Assembly (NCBI GenBank): GCA_948482415.1
Contig: CAOMFZ010000007.1
Span: 1 to 26,163, forward strand
Source of the DNA: an uncultured Mailhella sp.
GTDB taxonomy: Bacteria; Desulfobacterota; Desulfovibrionia; Desulfovibrionales; Desulfovibrionaceae
Length of the DNA: 26,163 nt
Direction of reading: 5' to 3'
The stretch's first letter is position 1, and every line of letters begins with the position of its first letter. The position numbers were made by a program, and so were the translations under genes. This document shows, one piece after another, positions 1 to 7,732 of the stretch. The notes under the pieces were generated by a model. The model did not search any database. It was not told the origin of the DNA and worked only from the letters and a program-made list of their open reading frames with translations.

Positions 1-1
1 T

Positions 2-1255
2 GACATTAAACAGGCTGCCGCTGAACGTGCTAAGAATCCAAAAGGTCTTGACTATCAAATTCCTGTTGATGCTCCTGAAGATCTTCTTGGTGTTCTTGAA
101 CTTTCTTATGAAGAAGGTGAAACCCACTGGAAACACGGCGGTATCGTTGGCGTATTCGGTTACGGCGGCGGTGTTATCGGTCGTTACTGCGACCAACCTG
201 AACAATTCCCCGGCGTAGCACACTTCCACACCATTCGTGTTAACCAACCTGCTGCTAAATACTACAGCACAGAATTTTTGAAACATCTCTGTGATATTTG
301 GGATTTACGCGGTTCCGGTCTTATGAACATGCACGGTGCTACAGGCGATATCGTTTTCTTGGGTACCCAAACCCCGCAGCTCGAAGAAATCTTCTGGGAA
401 CTCACTCACGACGAAAAATTCCCCACTGACCTTGGCGGTTCCGGTTCCAACCTTCGTACTCCTGAATCCTGCCTTGGACAATCCCGCTGTGAATATGCCT
501 GCTACAACTCACAGTTAGCTTGCTACCAACTCACAATGGACTATCAAGACGAATTGCACCGTCCTGCATTCCCTTATAAATTCAAATTCAAATTTGACGC
601 CTGCCCTAACGGCTGCGTAGCTTCTATTGCCCGTTCTGACTTCTCAGTTATCGGTACCTGGAAAGACGATATCAAAATCGACCAGGCAGCAGTAAAAGCT
701 TATGTTGGCGGCGAATTCAAACCAAACGCAGGCGCACACGCCGGCCGCGATTGGGGTAAATTCGACATTCAGGCTGAAGTTATTGACCGCTGCCCAAGCC
801 ATTGCATGAATTGGGACGGTTCAAAACTTTCTATTGATACCAAAGAATGTGTACGCTGTATGCACTGTATCAACACCATGCCTCGTGCTCTTCACATCGG
901 CGACGAACGCGGTGCTACTATTCTGCTTGGTGCAAAAGCTCCTATTCTTGACGGTGCACAAATGGGTTCAATGCTTATTCCGTTTATTCCTGCTGAAGAA
1001 CCTTTTGAAGAAATCAAAGGCGTAATCGAAAAGATTTGGGATTGGTGGATGGAAGAAGGTAAAAACCGTGAACGTGTCGGTGAAACCATTAAACGTCTTT
1101 CATTCCAAAAACTTCTCGAAGTTACCGAAATCCCAGCAGTACCGCAACATGTTGTTGCTCCTCGTGCTAACCCGTACATCTTCTTCAAAGAAGAAGAAGT
1201 ACCTGGCGGTTGGAGCCGTGACATTGCTGCATTCCGCAAAAGACACCAACGTTAA
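2..1255 (+). CDS. dsrA: Dissimilatory sulfite reductase alpha subunit DsrA (5' truncated)
   Basis: Catalytic-complex subunit that, with DsrB, reduces sulfite (with DsrC as partner) in the cytoplasm, the terminal step of sulfite respiration. The frame is open from base 2, giving 417 residues. Family members are about 437 residues, so roughly 20 N-terminal residues lie outside the window and no start is visible. The fit to Desulfovibrio DsrA is close throughout: an N-terminal stretch with THWKHGGIVGVFGYGGG, the siroheme/[4Fe-4S] cysteine region ESCLGQSRCEYAC, the DACPNGC segment, and a ferredoxin-like insert with CPSHC followed by CVRCMHC. The C-terminus ends in a GGWSRDI...RKRHQR tail typical of the family. 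The dsrB-dsrD gene starts 18 bases downstream, so the two are co-transcribed. The identification is near certain; only the missing start limits it. Confidence 0.98.
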   Translation, partial: DIKQAAAERAKNPKGLDYQIPVDAPEDLLGVLELSYEEGETHWKHGGIVGVFGYGGGVIGRYCDQPEQFPGVAHFHTIRVNQPAAKYYSTEFLKHLCDIWDLRGSGLMNMHGATGDIVFLGTQTPQLEEIFWELTHDEKFPTDLGGSGSNLRTPESCLGQSRCEYACYNSQLACYQLTMDYQDELHRPAFPYKFKFKFDACPNGCVASIARSDFSVIGTWKDDIKIDQAAVKAYVGGEFKPNAGAHAGRDWGKFDIQAEVIDRCPSHCMNWDGSKLSIDTKECVRCMHCINTMPRALHIGDERGATILLGAKAPILDGAQMGSMLIPFIPAEEPFEEIKGVIEKIWDWWMEEGKNRERVGETIKRLSFQKLLEVTEIPAVPQHVVAPRANPYIFFKEEEVPGGWSRDIAAFRKRHQR

Positions 1256-1273
1256 TTCAAGAGGAGAGCAAAC

Positions 1274-2713
1274 ATGGCTTTCATTTCTTCCGGATATAAT
1301 CCAGCTAACCCAATGGAAGGTCGTATTTCTGATATTGGACCTCGTCCTTATGATGACTTCTTTCCACCGGTTATCAAAAAGAACTTCGGCAAATGGCTTT
1401 ATCACGAAATCCTTGAACCGGGCGTATTGATGCACGTTGCAGAAAGCGGCGACAAAGTTTATACTGTTCGCTGCGGCGGTGCTCGTACTGTTTCTACCTT
1501 GTTCGTTCGTGAATGCTGCGAAATCGCAGACAAATACTGTGGCGGATACCTTCGTTTTACTACCCGCCACAACGTTGAATTTATGTGCACAGACGAAGCA
1601 ACCTTAAAAGCTCTTAAAGCTGACCTTGCTTCCCGTAAATATGATAAAGGTTCTTACAAATTCCCTATCGGCGGCACAGGTGCCGGTGTTTCCAACATCG
1701 TTCACACCCAAGGCTGGGTACACTGCCATACCCCTGCAACTGACGCTTCAGGTCCTGTAAAAGCTATCATGGACGAAGTTTTCTCTGACTTCCAAAATAT
1801 GCGCTTGCCTGCTCCTGTTCGTATTTCTCTTGCCTGCTGCCTCAACATGTGCGGTGCTGTTCACTGCTCCGATATCGGTATTGTTGGTATTCACCGTAAA
1901 CCTCCTATGATTGACCACGAATGGGTTGACCAACTCTGCGAAATTCCTCTCGCAGTTGCTGCTTGTCCTGTTGCTGCTGTTCGTCCTTCAAAAGAAGAAC
2001 ACAATGGACAAAAAGTTAACTCCGTAGCTATCAAGAGCGAACGCTGCATGTACTGTGGTAACTGCTACACCATGTGTCCTGCTCTTCCTATTGCTGACGG
2101 TCAAGGCGGTGACGGTGTTGTTATCATGGTTGGCGGTAAAGTTTCCAACCGTATCAGCATGCCTAAGTTCTCAAAGGTTGTAGTTCACTACATTCCTAAT
2201 GAAACTCCGCGCTGGCCCACACTCACCAAAACCATTAAACACATCATTGATGTTTACGCAAAACATGCTAATAAATACGAACGCCTTGGCGACTGGGCTG
2301 AACGTATCGGCTGGGAAAAATTCTTCGAACTTTGCGATTTGGAATTTACCCACCACCTCATCGATGATTTCCGTGACCCGGCTTACTACACTTGGCGTCA
2401 AAGCACTCAGTTCAAATTTACTGACGCTGCTCTCCACGCTTATGAAGGTGCTGCCGCTCACGCTGCTGCTGCTCATGCTTCCGTTACAGCTGAAGATAAA
2501 CAAAAAGTTATCGACTTCCTCGAAAGCAAGAAAGGCTCAAAAACCAAATTCTACTTCAATAACTTCCTCGAACTCTTCGAAGGCGCAAGCCCGCGTAAAG
2601 TTAAGGACGTTCTCTCAGCTCTTATTGCTGATGAAAAACTTATGTACTGGTCTTCAGGTTCTACTACCATGTACGGCTTAAAAGGCTTAGGCAAACAAGA
2701 AGAAAAAGACTAA
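1274..2713 (+). CDS. dsrB: Dissimilatory sulfite reductase beta subunit fused to DsrD
   Basis: A 479-residue protein in which two normally separate products are joined. Residues 1 to about 382 are DsrB, the subunit carrying the functional siroheme, with cysteine motifs around SLACCLNMCGAVHC and a ferredoxin-type CMYCGNCYTMCP. Residues about 383-403 form a linker rich in Ala and His. Residues about 404-479 are DsrD, a small winged-helix protein recognisable from FYFNNFLELF and YWSSGSTTMYGLKG. DsrD is reported to activate DsrAB, so fusion would fix its ratio to DsrB at 1:1 (inference). A strong AGGAG lies 7 bases before the ATG. The frame is continuous with no stop between domains, so it is a true fusion in this sequence. 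A DsrB-DsrD fusion has been described in Bilophila wadsworthia. A terminator follows, and no separate dsrD is present. Confidence 0.97.
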   Translation: MAFISSGYNPANPMEGRISDIGPRPYDDFFPPVIKKNFGKWLYHEILEPGVLMHVAESGDKVYTVRCGGARTVSTLFVRECCEIADKYCGGYLRFTTRHNVEFMCTDEATLKALKADLASRKYDKGSYKFPIGGTGAGVSNIVHTQGWVHCHTPATDASGPVKAIMDEVFSDFQNMRLPAPVRISLACCLNMCGAVHCSDIGIVGIHRKPPMIDHEWVDQLCEIPLAVAACPVAAVRPSKEEHNGQKVNSVAIKSERCMYCGNCYTMCPALPIADGQGGDGVVIMVGGKVSNRISMPKFSKVVVHYIPNETPRWPTLTKTIKHIIDVYAKHANKYERLGDWAERIGWEKFFELCDLEFTHHLIDDFRDPAYYTWRQSTQFKFTDAALHAYEGAAAHAAAAHASVTAEDKQKVIDFLESKKGSKTKFYFNNFLELFEGASPRKVKDVLSALIADEKLMYWSSGSTTMYGLKGLGKQEEKD

Positions 2714-2741
2714 TTCATAGTTTTATTGAGTAGTCACATAT

Positions 2742-2771
2742 AAAAAAGGGAGTGCAAGCTCCCTTTTTTTT
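2742..2771 (+). terminator. Rho-independent terminator after dsrB-dsrD
   Basis: A GGGAG/CTCCC stem, extended by A-tract/T-tract pairing, surrounds a TGCAAG loop and ends in a run of eight T. It lies about 30 bases after the dsrB-dsrD stop and would end the dsr transcript. Confidence 0.9.
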
Positions 2772-2854
2772 GTTTAAAAAATTTTTTCCGCTTTTTATAA
2801 CAAGATAATATCTTGGTTTATTTTTTGAGAAATCACATTTAATTTTTAATGAAC

Positions 2855-2996
2855 TAAAGCATTTCCGGTAAATCTTGCGATTTTTCTATGCAGGGGAAAA
2901 ACTTTTAGTAAAAGTTTCTTCCCCTGCACCCCTTTACAAAACTTTTTAAGCTTTCTTATAAAAATTTGTTGCAATTATTTCCGGAAATGCTCTATA
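2855..2996. repeat. Palindromic MITE-like element, copy 1
   Basis: About 140 bp with imperfect inverted ends. The left end reads AAGCATTTCCGGTAAATC; the reverse complement of the right end reads GAGCATTTCCGGAAATAA. TA lies just outside each end. The centre (2889-2928) is a long palindrome with arms TGCAGGGGAA.AACTTTTA. The 40-base core is identical to that of the copy at 9536-9675, and a third copy lies at 15838-16159. There is no credible gene inside. The TA borders and inverted ends suggest a non-autonomous transposable element (inference); no transposase is in the window. Confidence 0.75.
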
Positions 2997-3017
2997 TGGA
3001 TAATGACAGATCATCCG

Positions 3018-3048
3018 TTGACTTTTTATAACAGATATTATATTATCT
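3018..3048 (+). promoter_or_regulatory. hipBA promoter with overlapping operator-like palindrome
   Basis: TTGACT at 3018-3023 and TATTAT at 3041-3046 are separated by 17 bases, a good sigma-70-type pair. A near-perfect 16-bp palindrome, AGATATTATATTATCT (3033-3048), covers the -10 box. Autorepression by HipB through such a site is the usual arrangement for hipBA loci; that this palindrome is the operator is an inference. Confidence 0.6.
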
Positions 3049-3083
3049 ATTATAATCATAAAATACAAATAAAGGACAATATT

Positions 3084-3383
3084 ATGTCTGTACCAATACT
3101 AAGAAGTCCTATGGAAGTCAGAATGATAATCGCTGATAGAGTGAAGCGATTAAGACTTCAGAAAAATTTAAGCAGGGAAGGGCTTGCCAAAAAGTCCGGA
3201 GTTCCTGCCAGTACAATAAAATTATTTGAAACGACAGGCAAAATATCTTTTGTTTCTCTGGTTGCGCTCTCTTTTGCTCTTGGCAGGTATGAAGATTTTG
3301 AAGAACTTTTTAAAATTGATGATATGCCTAAGTCTTTATTTGATAAAGAACCGAAATTGAGAAAAAGAGGGCAGAAAAAATGA
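3084..3383 (+). CDS. hipB: HipB-like antitoxin / XRE-family repressor
   Basis: A 99-residue DNA-binding protein with a helix-turn-helix of the Cro/C1 (XRE) type at about residues 17-70: IADRVKRLRL, then the recognition region LAKKSGVPASTIKLFE. The C-terminal tail is strongly basic (KEPKLRKRGQKK). In hipBA modules HipB neutralises the HipA kinase and represses its own operon. The frame extends upstream to 3003, but ATG 3084 is preferred because AAAGGA sits about 8 bases before it and because the promoter and operator lie between 3018 and 3048. The stop overlaps the hipA start (ATGA), indicating translational coupling. The gene is visibly more A/T-rich than the dsr and lut genes on either side, consistent with acquisition. 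Confidence 0.9.
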   Translation: MSVPILRSPMEVRMIIADRVKRLRLQKNLSREGLAKKSGVPASTIKLFETTGKISFVSLVALSFALGRYEDFEELFKIDDMPKSLFDKEPKLRKRGQKK

Positions 3384-4543
3384 TAAAAGTGTATTTGAAC
3401 AGTTTTGGTATCAGATATTTTGTCGGAATACTCAAAGAACAAAATAAAAAGATTTATTTTGAATATGATAAAGACTTTCTTAAAACTGATATACAGATAT
3501 CACCATTTTACTTACCGTTAGAAGACAGAATTTTCACAGAACCGAAAATGGTTAATGACGGATTGCATGGGGTATTCAATGACAGCCTTCCTGATGGTTG
3601 GGGAAGATTCCTTTTAGACAAATATTTAAACAAACAGGGCTTATCGTATAATGCTGTTTCTCCATTAATGCGATTATCCCTTACGGGTAAATCGGGTATG
3701 GGAGCATTAGAATATGAACCTTTTCAAGCATACCGTGAGCACTATGAAAATATAGACCTTGATGAACTGAATTGTCATTCTGCGATGATTTTCAATGAGC
3801 AGGATACGAAAGACTTGCAAAAATTAGTACAGCTAAATGGTTCCAGTGCCGGAGCAAGACCAAAGATTGTCTGTTATTTATCTAAGGATAAAACGAAAAT
3901 TTGCAGTGAGTATAAAAAGGGATATGAAGCATGGCTTATTAAATTTCCGTCTTCTGTTGATAATAAAGATATTGGATTAGAGGAATATGTGTACTCACGT
4001 TTAGCGAAAGATGCCGGAATTGATTTCCCTGACACGCACTTATTTACTTCTCATACATGTTCCGGTTTCTATGGTGTAAAACGATTTGACAGAACTGACA
4101 ATAATGAAAAAATCCATGTTCATACTGTGGCAGGACTATTAAATCTCAACTTTAGAGAGCCGTCACTGGATTATTCGGAACTGCTCAAGCTCACAAGTAT
4201 ATTGACCCAAGACAGCAATGAAGTAAAAAAAATGTTTAGACTGATGGTCTTCAATATCAAAGCAGAAAATAAAGATGACCATGCCAAGAACTTTTCATTT
4301 ATGCTGAATAAGGAAAATCAATGGCAATTAACACCTGCATACGATTTAACGCGGTCTGCAGGTATAAATGGAGAGCATACAACCTCAATCCTGGGCAAAG
4401 GTAAAGACATCACAAATGATGATATCTACCAGCTTGCTTCTCAATTTGATATGAACAAACAAGAGACAAAAACTATCATAGAACAAATAGAAGAGGCTCT
4501 GTCAAACTACCAAAGATATATGAATGAATATAGTAAGATGTAA
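3380..4543 (+). CDS. hipA: HipA-family Ser/Thr kinase toxin
   Basis: A 387-residue HipA kinase. The N-terminal subdomain contains FNDSLPDGWGRFLLDKYL (about 67-83), characteristic of the family. A glycine-rich loop GSSAGARPK (154-162) sits where the autophosphorylated serine loop is found in E. coli HipA. The catalytic motif NKDDHAKN spans 297-304 and the metal-binding YDL lies at 321-323. Core kinase residues are therefore intact and the protein is probably active. E. coli HipA (about 440 residues) phosphorylates glutamyl-tRNA synthetase, stalling translation; targets differ among relatives and cannot be read from this sequence. The start overlaps the hipB stop by 3 bases. The protein carries its own N-terminal subdomain, so this is not the split HipBST type. 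The cassette is bracketed by related repeats. Confidence 0.95.
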   Translation: MIKVYLNSFGIRYFVGILKEQNKKIYFEYDKDFLKTDIQISPFYLPLEDRIFTEPKMVNDGLHGVFNDSLPDGWGRFLLDKYLNKQGLSYNAVSPLMRLSLTGKSGMGALEYEPFQAYREHYENIDLDELNCHSAMIFNEQDTKDLQKLVQLNGSSAGARPKIVCYLSKDKTKICSEYKKGYEAWLIKFPSSVDNKDIGLEEYVYSRLAKDAGIDFPDTHLFTSHTCSGFYGVKRFDRTDNNEKIHVHTVAGLLNLNFREPSLDYSELLKLTSILTQDSNEVKKMFRLMVFNIKAENKDDHAKNFSFMLNKENQWQLTPAYDLTRSAGINGEHTTSILGKGKDITNDDIYQLASQFDMNKQETKTIIEQIEEALSNYQRYMNEYSKM

Positions 4544-4551
4544 TGTTCCTT

Positions 4552-4604
4552 TAGAACTATTCCACATGATATTCAGAATAATTATGTCATTCGGAAATGC
4601 TCTA
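4552..4604. repeat. Short (53 bp) MITE-like element downstream of hipA
   Basis: The left end TAGAACTATTCC and the reverse complement of the right end, TAGAGCATTTCC, match at 10 of 12 positions and resemble the ends of the 140-bp element. The interior is a different palindrome (ATGATAT ... ATTATGTCAT). A second, less complete copy lies at 16158-16200. The right end shares a 15-base stretch, CGGAAATGCTCTATA (4592-4606), with the right end of the element upstream of hipB (2982-2996). Confidence 0.6.
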
Positions 4605-4883
4605 TACTTTTTTTGAACCTGATACGGGTCATATTTTTCCAAATGCATGCGTTGCTTTTGGCGTTTATAAATGTTTTTTTTCACATTTTGGCTGTGTTTC
4701 AGGCAAATCATACTTTTTAATAAAACTTATTAGCCACTTAGAAATATTTTTCTTTTTTCTGTATTTTTTTCTGACTTTTTCTTTTTTACATTATTGAAAA
4801 AATAATTTTCCAAACATTTTCCCGTGTTCTTGAGAAAAACGCACAAAACGCCATAAAGAGCCCGCTCTTTTTTGTTTTTGTCC
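4605..4883. other. Non-coding, A/T-rich leader of the lactate operon
   Basis: No gene is supported here. The stretch is T-rich, and its only open frame (about 4597-4797) gives a low-complexity Phe/Leu-rich peptide with no ribosome binding site. The single notable structure is the terminator-like hairpin at 4855-4873. Confidence 0.5.
4855..4873 (+). terminator. Small terminator-like hairpin upstream of lutC
   Basis: AAAGAG and CTCTTT flank a CCCG loop and are followed by T residues. It could end hipA transcription. If transcription of the lut operon starts further upstream, it could instead act as an attenuator. Its stem is short, so confidence is modest. Confidence 0.45.
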
Positions 4884-4912
4884 TTGACAAAAATGAAAAG
4901 TCCAGTTACGCA
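4884..4912 (+). promoter_or_regulatory. Tentative promoter of the lactate operon
   Basis: A perfect TTGACA at 4884-4889 lies about 70 bases before lutC. The expected -10 position, 17 bases on, holds TACGCA, a poor match. The promoter may be weak or activator-dependent, or I may have misplaced it. Confidence 0.3.
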
Positions 4913-4958
4913 AAATTATTGAAACCAAAAAAAATCGTAACTATGAAGGAGATTGCTT

Positions 4959-5570
4959 ATGTCAAGCCTTGTTGAGGTATACAAAGAAAAAGCTATTGCA
5001 ACTGCTTGTCAAATTGCAGAGTTTAATTCTTTTGAAGAAGCTATCCCCCATCTCTTATCAATCATGGAAAAGAAAGCTCCCTGTGAACTCTTGTATGAAG
5101 AAGATGTGGAAAAAGGTCCAAATGGTCCAAACGGCTGTCCTACCCGCGTACAGAAAGTTATTGCTGCCCCTGAAATCGGCGAATATTATGAACCACTGAA
5201 AAAGGCTTTTGAAGAAAAAGGCTACAAAGTTGTTGATAAGGATCTCCGTCACTATCTTGCCGGTATTGATATGGGCATTGCGATTGCCAAAAAAGGCATT
5301 GCCCAAAGCGGTACCTGCATGGTCAACGCGGGCAGTGAAGATACCCGCCTTGCAACCATGGTTTGCGAATCCTGCGTGCTGATTTTGAAAAAATCTCAAA
5401 TTATGCCCACTGTTGTGTCCATGGCAGATGTTCTTCGTGAAGAAATGAGTGACCCTACTAACTATATAACCTTTATTTCCGGTCCAAGCCGTACTGCTGA
5501 CATTGAACGCGTCGGCGCCATCGGCGTGCACGGTCCGCTTGAAATGCATATTGTTCTGCTCGAAGGATAA
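4959..5570 (+). CDS. lutC: LutC-type LUD-domain protein of L-lactate oxidation
   Basis: A 203-residue LUD-domain (LutC/YkgG family) protein. The C-terminal signature FISGPSRTADIERVG...GVHGPLEMHIVLLEG is clear, as is the central GIAQSGTCMVNAGSEDTRLA. LutC is a subunit of the LutABC L-lactate oxidising complex in the cytoplasm. The frame could begin at TTG 4953, but ATG 4959 is preferred because AAGGAG ends 7 bases before it. The next gene encodes a LutB-LutA fusion 12 bases downstream, and a lactate permease follows, so the operon covers lactate uptake and oxidation to pyruvate. Desulfovibrio species carry lutC next to the same kind of fused lutAB gene, which supports the assignment. Confidence 0.92.
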   Translation: MSSLVEVYKEKAIATACQIAEFNSFEEAIPHLLSIMEKKAPCELLYEEDVEKGPNGPNGCPTRVQKVIAAPEIGEYYEPLKKAFEEKGYKVVDKDLRHYLAGIDMGIAIAKKGIAQSGTCMVNAGSEDTRLATMVCESCVLILKKSQIMPTVVSMADVLREEMSDPTNYITFISGPSRTADIERVGAIGVHGPLEMHIVLLEG

Positions 5571-5582
5571 TAGGAGAATAGC

Positions 5583-7718
5583 ATGAAAGACAGTATTAAA
5601 ACCGCAAAAGATTATAAAGAATATATTGATGAAGCGCTCAATGACCAATTTTTGAGACGCACGCTTGATAAATTTGCTGTTGATTATCGTGCAAGCCGTG
5701 AAGCAATGTTCAGCGAAATTGACGGTAAAGAAATCATCAGACAAGTTGCAGACGCCAAAGACAACGCCTGCCAGCACATGGAAGAATTATACTCCAAGTT
5801 TAAAGCTGAAGCTGAAAAACGCGGCGTTATTGTCCACCGTGCAAAAGATGCAAAGGAAGCCAATGAAATCATTGCTGAAATTGTCAGAAAGCACGGCGCA
5901 AAGAAAATTATTAAATCCAAATCCATGACTGCCGAAGAAACGCATTTAAACCAAAGACTGGAACAGGATAAATGCGATATCACCGAAACCGACCTTGGAG
6001 AATGGCTGATTCAGCTCCGACATGAAGGTCCCTCTCACATGGTTATGCCTGCTATTCACTTGTCCCGTTATCAGGTTGCTGAAGACATGAGCAATGTGAC
6101 CGGCAAAAAATATGACCCGGAAGATATTCAGCGTCTTGTCAAGGTTGCCCGCGTAGAACTGCGCAACAGATTTATTGAAGGTGAAATCGGCATTTCCGGT
6201 GCCAACTTCTGTATTGCGGAAAACGGAACCTTTGCCATTGCCACCAACGAAGGCAATGCGCGTATGGTAACCACGCTGCCAAAAGTGCATATTGCGCTGG
6301 CTGGTCTTGATAAACTTATTCCTGATTTTGAAACTGCCTTGACTGCCTTGACGGTTCTGCCCCGTAATGCTACCGGTCAGCGTATTACTTCCTATGTTAC
6401 CTTTATCAACGGTGCAGGGGAATGCAAAATCGGCGACAACGACAAAAAAGAACTGCACATTGTTTTCCTTGACAACGGCAGAACAGAAATTGCTAAAGAC
6501 CCTCTTTTCAGACAAGTTTTCCGCTGTGTTCGCTGCGGTGCCTGTGCCAACGTCTGCCCTGTCTTCAGAATGGTTGGCGGACACAAAATGGGTCATATTT
6601 ACATTGGGGCTATCGGTCTTATCCTTACCTATTTCTTCCACGGCAAAGACAAAGCCGCTATTTTGGCGCAAAACTGCATAGGCTGTGAATCCTGTAAGGA
6701 TATTTGTGCCGGCGGTATTGATTTGCCGCGCCTTATCAGCGAAATCCGCAATATGACCGCCAAGGAAGTGGGACAGCCCATGCAGATTGCCTTTGTGGGC
6801 AAGATTATGAAGAACAGAAAACTGTTCCACAGACTGCTCAAGTTTGCCCGTTTTTCACAAGGTCCTGTCAAAGCACAAGACGGCTTTATCCGTCACTTGC
6901 CTGACGCCCTCTTTGGCAAGCATCAGTTCAAATCCCTGCCAAGCCTGGCTGATAAAGCATTCCGTGAAATTTATGCCGAATATGCGTATAAACTGGAAAA
7001 TCCAAAAATGCGCGTCGCCTTGTTCGCCGGTTGTGCCCAAGACTTTATCTTCCCTAACCATTTGGTAGCATTCATGAAATTAATGAAAGCTCACAATGTG
7101 CAGGTGGAATTCCCGGAAGAGCAAACCTGCTGTGGTCTGCCGCTGCAAATGCTTGCCCTGAAAGAAGTTGCCGTTGAAGTTGCCCGTCAAAACGTACAGG
7201 CTATCGACGCTTCAAAATACGATTATATCGTTACCCTTTGCGCAAGCTGTGCTTCCCATTTGAGCCATAACTACAAAAACTTCCTTGGCGATGAATGTGC
7301 GGAATTTTCCTCTAAAGTAAAAGACTTCTCCTCTTTCATGAATGATATCGTCAAGATTGACCCAAGTCTTTTCCATAAGAGCACGGAAAAAGTTACTGTA
7401 CATATTCCCTGCCACCAGGCAAGAAGTCTTGGCGTTATGCAGCAGCCAAGAGACCTTATTGCTCAGGTTGCCGAATATACTCCTTCAAAAGAAGAAGCAA
7501 GCTGCTGCGGTTTCGGCGGAACCTATTCTGCCAAGTTCCCTGAAATTTCCAAGGAACTCCTTGGAAATAAAATCCGCAGAATTGAAGAATCTCAAGCAGA
7601 ACGTATCGTAACAGACTGCCCCGGCTGCACCATGCAAATCCGCGGCGGTTTACATAAAAAAGGCAGCAATGTAAAAGTAAGCCACATTGCAGAGCTTTTA
7701 GCTGACAATTTAAAATAA
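5583..7718 (+). CDS. LutB-LutA fusion, iron-sulfur L-lactate dehydrogenase subunit
   Basis: A 711-residue fusion. Residues about 60-300 are a LUD domain of LutB type (KSKSMTAEETHLN, then GISGANFCIAENGTFAIATN). Two [4Fe-4S] motifs follow: CVRCGACANVCP with cysteines at 315, 318, 321 and 325, and CIGCESCKDIC with cysteines at 365, 368, 371 and 375. The C-terminal third corresponds to LutA, with two cysteine-rich CCG domains: C484, CC516-517, CASC (553-556), C610, CC641-642 and CPGC (679-682). The protein should oxidise L-lactate to pyruvate with LutC, using the iron-sulfur clusters for electron transfer. All expected cysteines are present. AGGAG stands 6 bases before the ATG. Fused LutAB of this length is typical of Desulfovibrio. 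Other iron-sulfur oxidoreductases share these domains, but the lutC and permease neighbours make lactate the best call. Confidence 0.92.
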   Translation: MKDSIKTAKDYKEYIDEALNDQFLRRTLDKFAVDYRASREAMFSEIDGKEIIRQVADAKDNACQHMEELYSKFKAEAEKRGVIVHRAKDAKEANEIIAEIVRKHGAKKIIKSKSMTAEETHLNQRLEQDKCDITETDLGEWLIQLRHEGPSHMVMPAIHLSRYQVAEDMSNVTGKKYDPEDIQRLVKVARVELRNRFIEGEIGISGANFCIAENGTFAIATNEGNARMVTTLPKVHIALAGLDKLIPDFETALTALTVLPRNATGQRITSYVTFINGAGECKIGDNDKKELHIVFLDNGRTEIAKDPLFRQVFRCVRCGACANVCPVFRMVGGHKMGHIYIGAIGLILTYFFHGKDKAAILAQNCIGCESCKDICAGGIDLPRLISEIRNMTAKEVGQPMQIAFVGKIMKNRKLFHRLLKFARFSQGPVKAQDGFIRHLPDALFGKHQFKSLPSLADKAFREIYAEYAYKLENPKMRVALFAGCAQDFIFPNHLVAFMKLMKAHNVQVEFPEEQTCCGLPLQMLALKEVAVEVARQNVQAIDASKYDYIVTLCASCASHLSHNYKNFLGDECAEFSSKVKDFSSFMNDIVKIDPSLFHKSTEKVTVHIPCHQARSLGVMQQPRDLIAQVAEYTPSKEEASCCGFGGTYSAKFPEISKELLGNKIRRIEESQAERIVTDCPGCTMQIRGGLHKKGSNVKVSHIAELLADNLK

Positions 7719-7732
7719 TTTGGGAGGTGTAT

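Noticed and set aside
4670..4710. Possible sigma-54 promoter (TTGGCTGTGTTTCAGGCAA) upstream of lutC
   Set aside because: The GG and GC elements are 11 rather than 10 bases apart and the flanking consensus is poor.
4597..4797. Possible small Phe-rich membrane peptide between hipA and lutC
   Set aside because: It starts inside the short repeat, has no ribosome binding site, and its hydrophobicity comes from T-rich DNA.
5058..5777. Long minus-strand open frame (239 codons) opposite lutC
   Set aside because: It lies antisense to the lutC and lutB-lutA genes and has a composition typical of antisense frames (Phe, Asn and His rich), with no recognisable motif.
5946..6830. Minus-strand open frame of 294 codons opposite the LutB-LutA fusion
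   Set aside because: Antisense shadow of a well-supported gene; no domain, ribosome binding site or promoter was seen.
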